Shown here in pieces: positions 46,218-58,550 of a stretch of 64,000 bases of DNA (its first letter is position 1; each line of letters starts with the position of its first letter). The translations under genes and the position numbers were made by a program. The DNA is from Idiomarina aquatica. Its GTDB lineage: Bacteria > Pseudomonadota > Gammaproteobacteria > Enterobacterales > Alteromonadaceae. The DNA lies in the NCBI RefSeq assembly GCF_004362895.1, contig NZ_SNXI01000007.1:1-64000 (forward strand), read 5' to 3'. The notes below the pieces were generated by a model. It was not told the DNA's origin. It searched no databases and saw only the letters and a list, made by a program, of their open reading frames with translations.

Positions 46218-49070
46218 ATGGATAAGACGTATTCCCCCAAAGACATCGAAGAAAACCTCTACCAGCAGTGGGAAGAAAAGGGCTATTTTAAGCCCAGTGG
46301 AGAAGGTCAACCCTATTCCATTATGATTCCGCCCCCCAACGTCACCGGTAGTTTGCATATGGGGCATGCGTTTCAGCATACCATCATGGATACGCTAACT
46401 CGTTACCAACGCATGGACGGCAAAAACACACTCTGGCAGGTTGGTTCTGACCATGCCGGTATTGCCACCCAAATGGTGGTAGAGCGACAGTTGGCGGCGC
46501 AGGATACAACACGCCAGCAACTCGGCCGCGATGCATTCATCGACAAAGTATGGGAATGGAAAGAACAATCCGGCGGCACCATCACCTCGCAGATGCGCCG
46601 TTTAGGTGACTCGGTCGATTGGGATCGTGAGCGCTTTACCATGGACGAAGGTTTATCAAAGGCGGTACTGGAAGTCTTTGTGCAGCTATACAAAGACGAT
46701 TTAATTTATCGCGGTAAGCGCCTGGTTAACTGGGATCCCAAACTGCAGACCGCTATTTCTGACCTGGAAGTAGAAAACAAAGAACAACAAGGCTTTATCT
46801 GGCACCTGCGTTACCCACTGGCTGATGGTGCAACAACAGCCGATGGCAAAGATTACCTGGTGGTCGCAACGACCCGTCCGGAAACCATGCTCGGTGACGT
46901 CTGTGTTGCCGTGCATCCGGACGATGAGCGCTATCAGCATTTGGTTGGCAAACATATAGAGCTACCTATCGTTAACCGCCGTGTGCCGATTATTGCTGAC
47001 GATTATGTTGATGCTGAATTTGGTACCGGTTGTGTGAAAATTACGCCGGCGCACGACTTTAATGACTATGAAGTAGGCAAACGTAACCAACTGGGTATGA
47101 TCGCCGTATTTGACGATACCGCGCATGTGCTCGCCACTGCGGGCTTGTTTACCAGCACTGGCGAAGAGCTGGACGAGCTCAATGGCTTTGACGGTAAACT
47201 GCCGGCGCAATACGCTGGTCTGGAACGTTTTGAAGCGCGAAAAAAATTAATTGCCGAATTTGAAGCCAATGGCTTGCTGGAAAAAACCGAAAAGCACACC
47301 AACAAAGTGCCTTATGGCGATCGCGGTGGCGTCCCCATTGAGCCACACTTAACCGACCAATGGTATGTGCGCGCAGCACCGCTGGCTAAACAAGCCACCG
47401 AAGCGGTTGAAGACGGGCGTATTGAATTCGTGCCGAAGCAATACGAGAACATGTATTTTAGCTGGATGCGTGATATCCAGGATTGGTGTATCTCTCGTCA
47501 GCTATGGTGGGGACATCGCATTCCGGCCTGGTATGACAACGACGGTAACGTCTATGTCGGCCGTAACGAAGACGAAGTTCGTCGCGATAACGAGCTGTCG
47601 GCAGATATTCAATTGCGTCAGGACGATGACGTGCTCGACACCTGGTTCTCGTCAGCGCTGTGGACTTTTTCTACACTAGGCTGGCCGGAACAAACCGATG
47701 ATTTAAAAACCTTCCACCCGACCGATGTGTTGGTAACCGGTTTTGATATCATTTTCTTCTGGGTTGCACGCATGATCATGATGACCATGCACTTTATGAA
47801 AGACGAGCAAGGGCAACCACAGGTTCCTTTCAAAAAAGTGTATGTAACCGGGCTTATTCGGGACGAAGAAGGCCAGAAAATGTCGAAGTCTAAGGGCAAT
47901 GTACTTGACCCGCTGGACATGATTGATGGTATCAGCGCCGACGAGCTGGTGGCAAAGCGCACCGCTAACTTGATGCAGCCGAAAATGCGCGAGAAAATTG
48001 AAAAAGCCACGCGCAAACAATTTCCGGAAGGGATTACACCACACGGCACCGATGCGTTGCGTTTTACTCTGACCGCACTCGCTTCAACCGGACGCGATAT
48101 TAACTGGGACATGAAACGTCTGGAAGGCTACCGCAACTTCTGTAATAAGTTGTGGAACGCCAGCCGCTTCGTGTTGATGAACACCGAGGAGCATGATTGT
48201 GGTGCAGCCGGCGGCGATATGACGCTGTCGTTGGCTGATGAGTGGATCCTGGCGCGTTTCAATCACACGGTTAAGGAATTCCGTCAGGCGCTGGACAGCT
48301 ACCGCTTTGACATGGCGGCATCTATTGCCTACGAATTCACCTGGAACCAGTTCTGTGACTGGTATCTGGAGCTGACCAAACCGATTTTGCAACAGGGTAG
48401 CGACGCTGAGCAACGCGGTACACGGCGTACGCTGGTTACGGTACTAGAGCAGTTACTGCGTTTATTACACCCGATCATGCCATATATCACCGAGACTATC
48501 TGGCAGCGCGTTAAACCGCTGGCCGGCATACAAGGCGAAACCATTATGCTGCAAGCGTTCCCGCAGGTCTGTGACGATACTGATGTGCAGGCAATGCAGG
48601 ACATGGAATGGCTGAAGCGGGTTATCCTGGCTATACGTAACATTCGCGGCGAGATGGACTTATCACCCAATAAACCATTGCCTCTGTTGCTATCGCATGC
48701 CGATACCATGGCACGGGGCCGTATCGAGAAAAACCAGAACTTTTTAAGTAGCCTGGCGAAGCTCGAGTCGGTTGAGTTCCTTGGCGATAATGATGATCCA
48801 CCGGCTAGCATGACGGCGCTGGTTGATAATCTGCAGCTGCATATTCCTATGGCCGGGCTGATTGACAAAGACGCTGAGCTTAAGCGCTTGAACAAAGCGA
48901 TTGAAAAAGCGGAGAAAGACCTGCAACGTGTCAGTGGCAAGCTAAGTAACGAAAACTTTGTCAGTAAAGCACCTGAAGCGGTGATTGCGAAAGAACGTGA
49001 AAAGCAGACCGAAGCGCAGGAATTGGTTAACCAGTTACAGGAACAACTGAAGAAAATTGAGGCGCTGTAG
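46218..49070 (+). CDS. valS: valyl-tRNA synthetase
   Basis: ValRS charges tRNA-Val and edits threonine. The 950-residue class I synthetase has the HIGH-type motif [17 protein letters not shown] near 35-51 and an editing (CP1) domain around 200-340 with [35 protein letters not shown] is near 554-571. An anticodon-binding domain and a C-terminal coiled-coil arm of about 65 residues (from about 885) complete it. It closes the pepA-holC-valS operon. Confidence 0.97.
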   Translation: MDKTYSPKDIEENLYQQWEEKGYFKPSGEGQPYSIMIPPPNVTGSLHMGHAFQHTIMDTLTRYQRMDGKNTLWQVGSDHAGIATQMVVERQLAAQDTTRQQLGRDAFIDKVWEWKEQSGGTITSQMRRLGDSVDWDRERFTMDEGLSKAVLEVFVQLYKDDLIYRGKRLVNWDPKLQTAISDLEVENKEQQGFIWHLRYPLADGATTADGKDYLVVATTRPETMLGDVCVAVHPDDERYQHLVGKHIELPIVNRRVPIIADDYVDAEFGTGCVKITPAHDFNDYEVGKRNQLGMIAVFDDTAHVLATAGLFTSTGEELDELNGFDGKLPAQYAGLERFEARKKLIAEFEANGLLEKTEKHTNKVPYGDRGGVPIEPHLTDQWYVRAAPLAKQATEAVEDGRIEFVPKQYENMYFSWMRDIQDWCISRQLWWGHRIPAWYDNDGNVYVGRNEDEVRRDNELSADIQLRQDDDVLDTWFSSALWTFSTLGWPEQTDDLKTFHPTDVLVTGFDIIFFWVARMIMMTMHFMKDEQGQPQVPFKKVYVTGLIRDEEGQKMSKSKGNVLDPLDMIDGISADELVAKRTANLMQPKMREKIEKATRKQFPEGITPHGTDALRFTLTALASTGRDINWDMKRLEGYRNFCNKLWNASRFVLMNTEEHDCGAAGGDMTLSLADEWILARFNHTVKEFRQALDSYRFDMAASIAYEFTWNQFCDWYLELTKPILQQGSDAEQRGTRRTLVTVLEQLLRLLHPIMPYITETIWQRVKPLAGIQGETIMLQAFPQVCDDTDVQAMQDMEWLKRVILAIRNIRGEMDLSPNKPLPLLLSHADTMARGRIEKNQNFLSSLAKLESVEFLGDNDDPPASMTALVDNLQLHIPMAGLIDKDAELKRLNKAIEKAEKDLQRVSGKLSNENFVSKAPEAVIAKEREKQTEAQELVNQLQEQLKKIEAL

Positions 49071-49118
49071 TTAAAAGAGTTAAAATAGTTAAGTTAGCCA
49101 CTGCGCCTTAAACCTCAG

Positions 49119-49150
49119 TAAAAGCGCTTGAGTCACTCAAGCGCTTTTTT
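49119..49150. terminator. bidirectional terminator between valS and rraB
   Basis: AAAAGCGCTTGAGT, one base C, ACTCAAGCGCTTTT: a very long near-perfect stem with T6 on plus and A-run on minus. It overlaps the stop codon of rraB and serves both converging units. Confidence 0.9.
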
Positions 49151-49532
49151 ATTCTTCGTCGTCCTCATAATCTTCATCATATTCTTCATCGTCGAGTAGT
49201 GTGCCCCAGCCGTCATACTCAACACCGCACTCATCGGCAATGGTCGCAACTTCGCGAATTTGACGCGCCAACACGTCTTCATCAAGGCCTGCGTCAACCG
49301 TCGCCGCAAAAGCAAACCAGCGTTGTCCGTTATCGTCTTCAAATTCGTCGGCATCATCAACGTGATAGCCTTCCTTTACCAGCTCTACCGCAGCTTTCTC
49401 TAACTTAGTAAAGTCCTGACTCGCCAGGTGATGATCGATTTCGTACAACAACGAAGGATCCGCACCATCACTCACCAAAGCGTCTATGGTTTCGCGGCTC
49501 TGCTGTAATAAGGCCTCTAGGTTTACACTCAT
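49149..49532 (-). CDS. rraB: RNase E regulator RraB
   Basis: RraB binds RNase E and inhibits its action on a subset of transcripts. The 127-residue acidic protein contains LYEIDHHLASQDFTKLEKAA, DFEDDNGQRWFAF-like GQRWFAFAATVDAGL and ends with a run of D and E residues (YDEDYEDDEE), typical of the family. It overlaps plsC by 4 bases (ATGA). Confidence 0.9.
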   Translation of the reverse strand: MSVNLEALLQQSRETIDALVSDGADPSLLYEIDHHLASQDFTKLEKAAVELVKEGYHVDDADEFEDDNGQRWFAFAATVDAGLDEDVLARQIREVATIADECGVEYDGWGTLLDDEEYDEDYEDDEE

Positions 49533-50278
49533 GAATCTTCCTTTTGCTTGTGTTCAGGTTGCTCACCTTCTAACTGAGCATCCAGCGCGGCAATTTTTTT
49601 CGCCATTAGCTGATGACTATGTTTGCTTAACTCGCGCAAAGTCTCTTTGCGGTAGTTAGCAATCGGCAGAGGTTGCAAAAACTCTACCAGTAACTCGCCG
49701 TTATCCCAGCGATTGATATCGATTTTACCATGTAAATTAGAGACACACACCGGCACCACGTCAACGCCCGCTTGGTACGCGGTATGAAAAGCACCGTTTT
49801 TAAACGGCAACAGGCCTCGTCCGTTACTGCGGGTTCCCTCCGGAAACATCCACACCGAGATATCGCGCTTTTTTATCGCGGCAGCCGTTTGTGCAATGGT
49901 ACCGTGCGCCCTGCCCTTATTGTTGCGGTCAATCAAAATATTACCGGCCAGCCAGTATAACCAACCAAAAAATGGGATCCACTTAAGGCTTTTTTTGCCC
50001 AGGGTGACGGTGTTGGGCGGCAGTGCTGCGGCGATCGTAAAAATTTCCCAGCTATTTTGGTGGTTACAAATATAAACGTAGGGACCATTTTTAGGTACAT
50101 CAGGATGCACTTTTACCCGCAGCTTAAGCCCGAGTATACGCGTCGCTGAACCAAAAATGTGAGCCCAACGATAGGTGTTATTGCGATGAAATGGCCTTAA
50201 TATGCAGAACAAACAGCCGATAACACCCACTAACACAATAAAAATGCCTAAAACCAACCAGCGAACCGCAGCTAACAT
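49529..50278 (-). CDS. plsC: 1-acyl-glycerol-3-phosphate acyltransferase-like protein
   Basis: PlsC adds the second acyl chain in phospholipid synthesis at the inner membrane. The 249-residue protein has an N-terminal span (RWLVLGIFIVLVGVIGCLF), the acyltransferase motif NHQNSWE (His73, Glu78) and the substrate motif FPEGTRSNG. The first motif ends in E rather than the D of most PlsC, which is an HX4E variant. This may be a paralogue rather than the sole PlsC. Coupled to rraB, divergent from the Hpt/HD gene. Confidence 0.88.
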   Translation of the reverse strand: MLAAVRWLVLGIFIVLVGVIGCLFCILRPFHRNNTYRWAHIFGSATRILGLKLRVKVHPDVPKNGPYVYICNHQNSWEIFTIAAALPPNTVTLGKKSLKWIPFFGWLYWLAGNILIDRNNKGRAHGTIAQTAAAIKKRDISVWMFPEGTRSNGRGLLPFKNGAFHTAYQAGVDVVPVCVSNLHGKIDINRWDNGELLVEFLQPLPIANYRKETLRELSKHSHQLMAKKIAALDAQLEGEQPEHKQKEDS

Positions 50279-50362
50279 TATTTCTCCTTGTTGTTTTGCC
50301 TCGCTAGTATAACCTCTTTAACAAGAGTAAACGTCCGATCAGTGACGACAGGAACCACAACG

Positions 50363-51469
50363 ATGACGATTTTTGAACGCCCGGCAATTGAAGATGAAGT
50401 CTATCAGGAACTGCTAGACGAAATTAAAGATTTACATCAGCAGGCAGAGACCAGCCTGATAGCACTTGAGCATGAACCAAATAACGAGCAACATCAACAC
50501 AGTGTGTACCGCTCAATCCATACCATCAAGGGTGATTTGGGCATAATTGGCCTATCGCCCATGGTTGCCGTTATAGGTGCCATTGAGGACTTGCTCGATT
50601 TAGTCCGCAAAGGTGACATGAGTTACAACTCGGTTTTTAGCGACATCGTGCTGTCATTGATTGATCAGGTTACCGAGTTTGTCGAAACTTGCCAGAACCA
50701 GGAAGTTATTGACGTACCCGATCGCCGTTATCAGAGCGTGATTGATTTAAGCGCCGACATTGTCGCCGCCAATGACACAGAACGTCAGCCGCTGCTGGGG
50801 CGTTTATTGGCTCGCTTGTCACCGGAGCTGATACTGGATTCTGATATTCAGCCGCAGCAACAATACCGGCCACCGCATACCGAAGATGACTGGGACTACG
50901 ATTTACGCTTTTTCAGGCGCCTAATGGCCGAGGTCGAAAGACGATCCAGCTATTGGCACGATCGTGCCGATCGTCAGCTAAAAATAGCGCTGATGATCAA
51001 TCGCTATGCAGGCAGCCCGGTGGACGAAAAGCAATTAACCGCGGCCTGTTATGTGCACGACTTCGGCATGGGCTTTATGCCGCTGACATTGTTGCACCAA
51101 AGCGAACCGTTAACACCGGATCAGCACAAATCTATTCAAAACCATGTTTACTTATCGGCTAAGCTACTGGAGAACCTGGATTACTGGAAGACGGCTAAAT
51201 TAATGGTGTTACAACATCATGAACATGCCGACGGTAACGGCTATCCGTTGGGCTTAAAAGATAATGAGATCAGCGACGGGGCAAAGATTCTGGCGCTGGT
51301 TGATACCTTTGACGCCATGACGCACGAACGAGCGCATCAGCACCACCTTAAGCGCCCCATCAGTCGTGCCGTCGCGGAAATTAACCGGCTGGCCGCCACC
51401 CAGCTGAGTCCATACTGGGTAACCGTTTTTAACGAAGCCATGAACAATTTAGTGAAAAGCTGGCGTTAA
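50363..51469 (+). CDS. Hpt and HD-GYP-like signalling protein
   Basis: I choose ATG 50363 (368 residues), 9 bases after AGGAA; a longer frame to 50288 has no site. Residues about 10-120 form an Hpt-like helical bundle with [15 protein letters not shown]; His53 in HTIKG would be the phospho-acceptor. Residues about 190-360 form an HD-type domain with HDFGMGFMP (H232, D233) and [14 protein letters not shown] (285-298). HD-GYP domains hydrolyse cyclic-di-GMP, but the usual HDIGK reads HDFGM here. It probably receives a phosphate and may signal, with catalysis in doubt. It ends at a TTAA shared with the parC stop. Confidence 0.82.
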   Translation: MTIFERPAIEDEVYQELLDEIKDLHQQAETSLIALEHEPNNEQHQHSVYRSIHTIKGDLGIIGLSPMVAVIGAIEDLLDLVRKGDMSYNSVFSDIVLSLIDQVTEFVETCQNQEVIDVPDRRYQSVIDLSADIVAANDTERQPLLGRLLARLSPELILDSDIQPQQQYRPPHTEDDWDYDLRFFRRLMAEVERRSSYWHDRADRQLKIALMINRYAGSPVDEKQLTAACYVHDFGMGFMPLTLLHQSEPLTPDQHKSIQNHVYLSAKLLENLDYWKTAKLMVLQHHEHADGNGYPLGLKDNEISDGAKILALVDTFDAMTHERAHQHHLKRPISRAVAEINRLAATQLSPYWVTVFNEAMNNLVKSWR

Positions 51470-53742
51470 TCGCCAGCTTGGTGCTCCTCAGCCTCGGTAG
51501 TCGCCGGGGTTTCTTCTATCGTTATCGCATCAACGCGTTGCAAACCGCGCGGCAGTTTGTTGCCTCGTCGTCCGCGTTCACCACGATAATGCTCTAAGTC
51601 CGAAGGTTTTAAGGTCAACTTACGTTTACCCGCCTGCAAGGTCACGGTGGCATCGTTAGGCGCGCTGGCCAAGGCAACGACATACTCTTCACGTGTTTGC
51701 GCGCGCAGTGCCGGAATACTGATAATCTTATTACCTTTGCCCTTTCCTAACTGTGGTAAATCAGCAACCGGAAATACCAGCATACGGCCCTCGTTGGATA
51801 CCGCTATAACACTCTCTTGCGAGGGTTCACGCACGCTCACCGGACTTAATACTTTAGCTCCGGTAGGCAGCGTCAGGATGGCCTTGCCATTTTTATTGCG
51901 ACTCACTAAATCTTTGAATTGGCAGACAAAGCCATAACCGGCATCAGAGGCCAACAGGTAATGTTGCTCCTCTTTGCCCATGATCACTTGATCGACTGAC
52001 TCGCCGGCAACAATGTTAAAACGGCCGGTGAGCGGTTCACCCTGTGAGCGAGCCGATGGCAACAGGTGCGCTTCGCAAGAATAACTGCGGCCGGAAGAAT
52101 CAAAAAACACCACCGGCTGGTTACTTTTACCTTCTGCAGCAGCAAGGAAGCTATCGCCTGATTTATAACTCAGCTTCTCGCCATCGATGTCGTGTCCTTT
52201 GGCGCTGCGCACCCAACCTTTTTTCGACAGCACAACCGTGACCGATTCGGCCGGCGTTAGCTCACGCTCACTCAAAGCTTTTGCTTCACCTCGCTCCACC
52301 AGTGGCGAACGGCGCTCATCACCATACTTTTCGGCATCCGCCAGCAATTCTTTTTTGATTAAGGTTTTCATGCGGCGCTCTGAACCCAACAACTTTTCCA
52401 GCTGCTCACGTTCTTTTTCGAGCTCGTCCTGTTCGCCCTTCAGCTTCATCTCTTCGAGCTTAGCTAAATGGCGTAATTTTAATTCCAAAATTGCTTCAGC
52501 TTGCTTGTCGCTCAGACCAAAGCGCTTGATCAGCTCTTCTTTAGGCTTATCCTCATAACGAATGATCTCGATGACTTCGTCAATGTTAAGGTAGGCAATC
52601 AACAAACCTTCTAACAGATGCAGTCGCGCCAGCACTTTATCCAGACGGAACTGCAGACGGCGCGTGACCGTTTCTAAGCGGAACTGCAGCCATTCGCTTA
52701 AAATTCCCACCAGCGGTTTAACTTTAGGACGTCCATCTAAGCCCAGAATATTAAGATTTACCCGATACTGCTTTTCCAGGTCAGTAGTGGCAAACAAATG
52801 CGCCATCAGTTGTTCGGTATCAACCCGATTTGAACGCGGCACAACCACCAGACGAGTTGGATTTTCGTGATCCGACTCATCGCGTAAATCCGACACCAGC
52901 GGTAGCTTCTTAGCTTGCATCTGCGCCGCAATTTGCTCAAGAATCTTGGCACCGGAGGCTTGATGCGGTAGTGCAGTAATGACTATCTCACCCTCTTCCA
53001 GCGCATATTTGGCACGCATTTTTACTGAGCCACGGCCGGACTCATAGAGTTTTTTGATGTCCTCCGCCGGGGTAATAATTTCGGCGTCGGTGGGATAATC
53101 CGGCCCGCGCATGTGCTCCATCACGTCATCCAGCGACGCGCTGGGCTTGTCTAGCAAGTGGGCACAGGCGTTAGCGACTTCGCGGGCATTGTGCGGTGGA
53201 ATATCCGTGGCCATTCCGACTGCTATCCCGGTTACGCCGTTAAGCAAAATATGCGGCAGGCGCGATGGCAGCACCTTGGGTTCTTTCATGGTGCCGTCAA
53301 AGTTTGGTATCCAGTCTGACGTGCCCTGCCCCAGTTCGCTCAGTAATACTTCACTAAATTTGGACAGCTTAGCTTCGGTATAACGCATTGCAGCGAAGGA
53401 TTTGGGGTCATCCGGTGATCCCCAGTTACCCTGCCCGTCAACCAACGGATAGCGGTATGAAAATGGCTGCGCCATCAACACCATAGCTTCGTAACAAGCG
53501 CTATCACCGTGCGGATGAAATTTACCCAGTACATCACCGACCGTACGTGCTGACTTCTTATATTTAGCCAATGCCGATAAACCCAGCTCTGACATCGCAT
53601 ACACAATACGGCGCTGCACCGGCTTTAAGCCATCGCCGATATGCGGCAGGGCTCGGTCCATAATCACGTACATGGAATAATTCAGATAAGCCTCTTCGGT
53701 AAAGCGGCTTAAAGGTGTCTGTTCACTGACTTCCATCGACAT
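51466..53742 (-). CDS. parC: DNA topoisomerase IV subunit A
   Basis: ParC is the cleaving subunit of topoisomerase IV, which decatenates daughter chromosomes. The 758-residue protein starts with [20 protein letters not shown]. It has [17 protein letters not shown] (Ser81 and Glu85, equal to E. coli Ser80/Glu84, the quinolone-susceptible residues) and the catalytic Tyr121 in [10 protein letters not shown]. The C-terminal domain has a degenerate beta-pinwheel ([13 protein letters not shown]). It lies 24 bases after parE. The stop codon overlaps that of the convergent Hpt/HD gene by 4 bases. Confidence 0.97.
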   Translation of the reverse strand: MSMEVSEQTPLSRFTEEAYLNYSMYVIMDRALPHIGDGLKPVQRRIVYAMSELGLSALAKYKKSARTVGDVLGKFHPHGDSACYEAMVLMAQPFSYRYPLVDGQGNWGSPDDPKSFAAMRYTEAKLSKFSEVLLSELGQGTSDWIPNFDGTMKEPKVLPSRLPHILLNGVTGIAVGMATDIPPHNAREVANACAHLLDKPSASLDDVMEHMRGPDYPTDAEIITPAEDIKKLYESGRGSVKMRAKYALEEGEIVITALPHQASGAKILEQIAAQMQAKKLPLVSDLRDESDHENPTRLVVVPRSNRVDTEQLMAHLFATTDLEKQYRVNLNILGLDGRPKVKPLVGILSEWLQFRLETVTRRLQFRLDKVLARLHLLEGLLIAYLNIDEVIEIIRYEDKPKEELIKRFGLSDKQAEAILELKLRHLAKLEEMKLKGEQDELEKEREQLEKLLGSERRMKTLIKKELLADAEKYGDERRSPLVERGEAKALSERELTPAESVTVVLSKKGWVRSAKGHDIDGEKLSYKSGDSFLAAAEGKSNQPVVFFDSSGRSYSCEAHLLPSARSQGEPLTGRFNIVAGESVDQVIMGKEEQHYLLASDAGYGFVCQFKDLVSRNKNGKAILTLPTGAKVLSPVSVREPSQESVIAVSNEGRMLVFPVADLPQLGKGKGNKIISIPALRAQTREEYVVALASAPNDATVTLQAGKRKLTLKPSDLEHYRGERGRRGNKLPRGLQRVDAITIEETPATTEAEEHQAGD

Positions 53743-53766
53743 CGTTATACTCTCCGCTTAAATCCG

Positions 53767-55677
<1,911 letters not shown>

Positions 55678-55735
55678 TTATAGTTATAATAAATGAATAC
55701 AGCGATGATGATGATAATGTACCGCTAAGCTACGC

Positions 55736-56215
55736 CTATTTGAAGCCGTGGGGAAGAAATTTGTCGTTGAAGCCTGAACTCACCTGTCCCTGCTGTCGGC
55801 ATAATTGTAACCAATCTGCTAAAAATTGATTCACCTGATATTTTTCGTCGCGGTGGCGCATGTCAGGGTTGGGCTGTTGATAATGAACCGCCAATCGCCG
55901 CACGCCCTGACTAGCAATAACTTCCGCCATGCGCACATCATGGTACAAACGTATCTCCAGCTGCGCGCGTAAATAATCGGACGCCCAGTGTGCCGGCTGT
56001 TGCCGAATTAACAGCTCGGAGGTATAGCGAGCTTCGGAGGTAATGGTTAACTCAAAAGTTAAAAACTCACCGGTGGTGATGCTAATGGTTTCGCCAACAT
56101 CAGGGATTAGGTTTATCAGTCCGGCATAATTTCGCTCATGCAGACGGTGCAGTTCGGCGACATCGACCTGATAGCGTCTTTGCTGTGCCGGCTTTTGGCT
56201 ATGCTTTAAACTCAA
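55736..56215 (-). CDS. yqiB: DUF1249 family protein YqiB
   Basis: A 159-residue cytoplasmic protein of unknown function. It has HERNYAGLINLIPDVG near residues 27-42, LTFELTITSEARYTSELLIR, and ARLQIRLYHDVRMAEV-like LEIRLYHDVRMAEVIAS, then HYQQPNPDMRHRDEKYQVNQ. It starts at TTG 56215, 7 bases after GGGGAG, a rare start codon but well placed. In E. coli the order is nudF-yqiB-cpdA-yqiA-parE-parC; here cpdA and yqiA are missing from the interval. Confidence 0.87.
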   Translation of the reverse strand: MSLKHSQKPAQQRRYQVDVAELHRLHERNYAGLINLIPDVGETISITTGEFLTFELTITSEARYTSELLIRQQPAHWASDYLRAQLEIRLYHDVRMAEVIASQGVRRLAVHYQQPNPDMRHRDEKYQVNQFLADWLQLCRQQGQVSSGFNDKFLPHGFK

Positions 56216-56230
56216 CCCTGTGCTCCCCGC

Positions 56231-56842
56231 TTACTCAGTAAATAAATGCTGTTTATGTAATTGCATCCATTGTAGCCCAATCACGCTGGCTGCGTTATTA
56301 AATTGACCTTGTTCTAACATGGTGATGGCTTGTTCAAATGGCAGTTTGGTTACGCGAATATCTTCGTGTTCTTCGGCAAGGCCTCCAAAATCTGAGGCCT
56401 GACTGGCATCGACTTCGGCAATATAAATAGTCAGGCGTTCGTTGGTACCACCCGGGCTCGAATAATAGCTCAACGCTTTTTGTAAGCGCTGGGTGCGTAA
56501 CCCCGCCTCTTCATATAACTCCCGCGTTGCTACCTCTTCGGCACTTTCGTCAGCATCGAACATACCGGCAACAAACTCAAATAACCAAGGGCCCTGCTGG
56601 TTATTCATTGCGCCGACACGAAACTGTTCTAATACGACCAGCTCATCGGTACGCGGATCATAAGGTAACACCACGACAGCATCACCCCGGTCCATAATTT
56701 CACGGTCAATAATCGGCGACCAGCCACCACCAAACAGGCGATGTTTTAGCTGATACTTATAAATTGATAAAAAACCCTCGTATAAGGGGGTTACTTTTTC
56801 TATTTTTACGTCTTGCTTAGAAAATTTAGGCTTCACAGTCAT
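56231..56842 (-). CDS. nudF: ADP-ribose pyrophosphatase (Nudix)
   Basis: NudF cleaves ADP-ribose to AMP and ribose-5-phosphate. The 203-residue protein has the Nudix box GMFDADESAEEVATRELYEE followed by AGL, around residues 104-126. GPWLFEFVAG and YYSSPGGTNERLTIYIAEV are also typical. It is 15 bases upstream of yqiB and divergent from tolC. Confidence 0.94.
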   Translation of the reverse strand: MTVKPKFSKQDVKIEKVTPLYEGFLSIYKYQLKHRLFGGGWSPIIDREIMDRGDAVVVLPYDPRTDELVVLEQFRVGAMNNQQGPWLFEFVAGMFDADESAEEVATRELYEEAGLRTQRLQKALSYYSSPGGTNERLTIYIAEVDASQASDFGGLAEEHEDIRVTKLPFEQAITMLEQGQFNNAASVIGLQWMQLHKQHLFTE

Positions 56843-57065
56843 CCTTATTGTCGCAATTCACGTTCAATTCATCGATTAACATACATTCTGTTACACTTAG
56901 GCGTGATCTGAAACCATCTTTCGCTTAAAGTTAAAGCATTCTCAGGTTAAACTAGTATTCATTCAGCTCTGTATGTAAACTATTCGGCCATTGATGGTGA
57001 CTACTCTTAGGTGAACTAAGAAAATCATCAATCGCTCACATTTAAGCTACGGGACATTACGAACG

Positions 57066-58427
57066 ATGAAAAAGCATTTACTGTCCGCAACTGTCGGTTT
57101 GGCGCTTTCCGCAGTTACTTTTACGTCAAGCGCAGACGATTTGGCTCAAATTTATCAATTAGCCGTTAGCAACGACCCGGCGCTACTGCGTGCAGCCGCC
57201 GAGCGCGATGCAACGCAAAAAAATGTTGATATCGCTGAGTCCGGTTTCTGGCCACAAGTAACGGGCTCTATTGGTATTAGTGACGCTAAAGCCGACCGTT
57301 TTCAACCAGGTCTCGGTGTTTATGAGAGCGAGCAAAATGGTTGGAACGCCGGTATCAATATCAGTCAGAGCGTATTTGACTGGAGTACCTGGAAACAAGC
57401 CGACATAGCCGAAAAGCAAGCGTATCGCGCTGAAGTTGCCTACCGTGACGCGGCTCAGGGTCTTATGCTGCGCGTAGTCAATGCCTATTTTGGCGCGCTT
57501 CAGGCACAAGATGACCTGGATTTTGCAGAAGCCGAAAAACGTGCGATAGAACGTCAGCTGGAACAAACTAAACAACGCTTCTCGGTTGGTCTGACAGCGA
57601 TCACTGACGTACACGAAGCCCAAGCTCAGTACGACAGTGCAGTGGCCGCAGAAATACAAGCCCGCAACGCGGTTAAAATTGCCTTCGAAAATATCCGTGA
57701 GATTACCGGTCAATACCCGCAAACATTAGCGGGTCTGCAAACTGATGCCTTTGATCCGGTTGAGCCAACCCCAAACGAAGTGCGTGAGTGGGTAACCAAG
57801 GCAGAAAACGGTAATTTAAGCTTAATGCAAAGCATGGTTGCGGTAGATATTGCAGAGCAACAGATCAAGCTGGAACAAACCGGCCATTATCCTACCGTCT
57901 CGCTGAATGCGAGCTGGGGCACTGATGATAACGAAACCACAGTAAACGGCGACACCACCGATCTGCCACGGCTGGACTCACGGCAAATTGGTTTAAGTGT
58001 CGATGTTCCTATTTTCAGTGGCTACCGCACCAGTGCCACTGTGGCACAAGCACGCGACAACTACGTTGCTTCCAGCCAGACCATGGTAGAAACACAACGT
58101 ACGGTTGAGCGTGAAGTTCGCAATGCCTATTACGATGTGACTGCGTCACTGTCGAGTATTCAGGCATTTGAGCAGGCTGTTACCTCAGCTGAGAGTGCAC
58201 TTAAAGCGACCGAGGCCGGTTTTGAAGTCGGCACGCGAACCATTGTTGACGTGCTCAACAGTACGCGTAACTTGTTTAATGCTCGCCGTAACCTGGCTGA
58301 AGCACGTTATGGTTTCATCCGCCAACGGTTGGCATTAGAACAGTCAATTGGTGATTTAACACCGGAAGATCTGGAAGGCATTAATGCAGCGCTGTCTGAA
58401 AATGTTGACGGAACTGCTGCCGAGTAA
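57066..58427 (+). CDS. tolC: outer-membrane efflux channel TolC
   Basis: TolC is the trimeric outer-membrane exit duct for type I secretion and multidrug efflux. The 453-residue protein has a signal peptide (MKKHLLSATVGLALSAVTFT then SSA) and starts its mature part DDLAQIYQLAVSNDPALLRA. It contains the repeated helical-barrel halves (RFSVGLTAITDVHEAQAQYD and FEVGTRTIVDVLNSTRNLF). It is slightly shorter than E. coli TolC at the C-terminus. The 223-base gap to nudF holds the promoter, which I could not pin down. Confidence 0.95.
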   Translation: MKKHLLSATVGLALSAVTFTSSADDLAQIYQLAVSNDPALLRAAAERDATQKNVDIAESGFWPQVTGSIGISDAKADRFQPGLGVYESEQNGWNAGINISQSVFDWSTWKQADIAEKQAYRAEVAYRDAAQGLMLRVVNAYFGALQAQDDLDFAEAEKRAIERQLEQTKQRFSVGLTAITDVHEAQAQYDSAVAAEIQARNAVKIAFENIREITGQYPQTLAGLQTDAFDPVEPTPNEVREWVTKAENGNLSLMQSMVAVDIAEQQIKLEQTGHYPTVSLNASWGTDDNETTVNGDTTDLPRLDSRQIGLSVDVPIFSGYRTSATVAQARDNYVASSQTMVETQRTVEREVRNAYYDVTASLSSIQAFEQAVTSAESALKATEAGFEVGTRTIVDVLNSTRNLFNARRNLAEARYGFIRQRLALEQSIGDLTPEDLEGINAALSENVDGTAAE

Positions 58428-58464
58428 AATCAAGCGGATAAATTTCGGTTTTTTAGACCTAACA

Positions 58465-58500
58465 AAACACCGTGAACTCATCGGTTCACGGTGTTTTTTG
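58465..58500 (+). terminator. terminator after tolC
   Basis: AAACACCGTGAAC, loop TCATCG, GTTCACGGTGTTT followed by T-run: a stem of about 13 pairs. It lies 38 bases after the tolC stop and before the next gene. Confidence 0.9.
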
Positions 58501-58550
58501 TTTTTATGCTAGTATGCGACGAATTGTAACGCTGATAACAAGAAAGCGCC

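Noticed and set aside
50288-50362. N-terminal extension of the Hpt/HD protein
   Set aside because: The extra residues look random, no ribosome site precedes them, and AGGAA sits before ATG 50363.
57000-57065. Clear promoter or Mar/Rob-type box before tolC
   Set aside because: No hexamer pair or box close to consensus could be found; only AT-rich matches of low quality.
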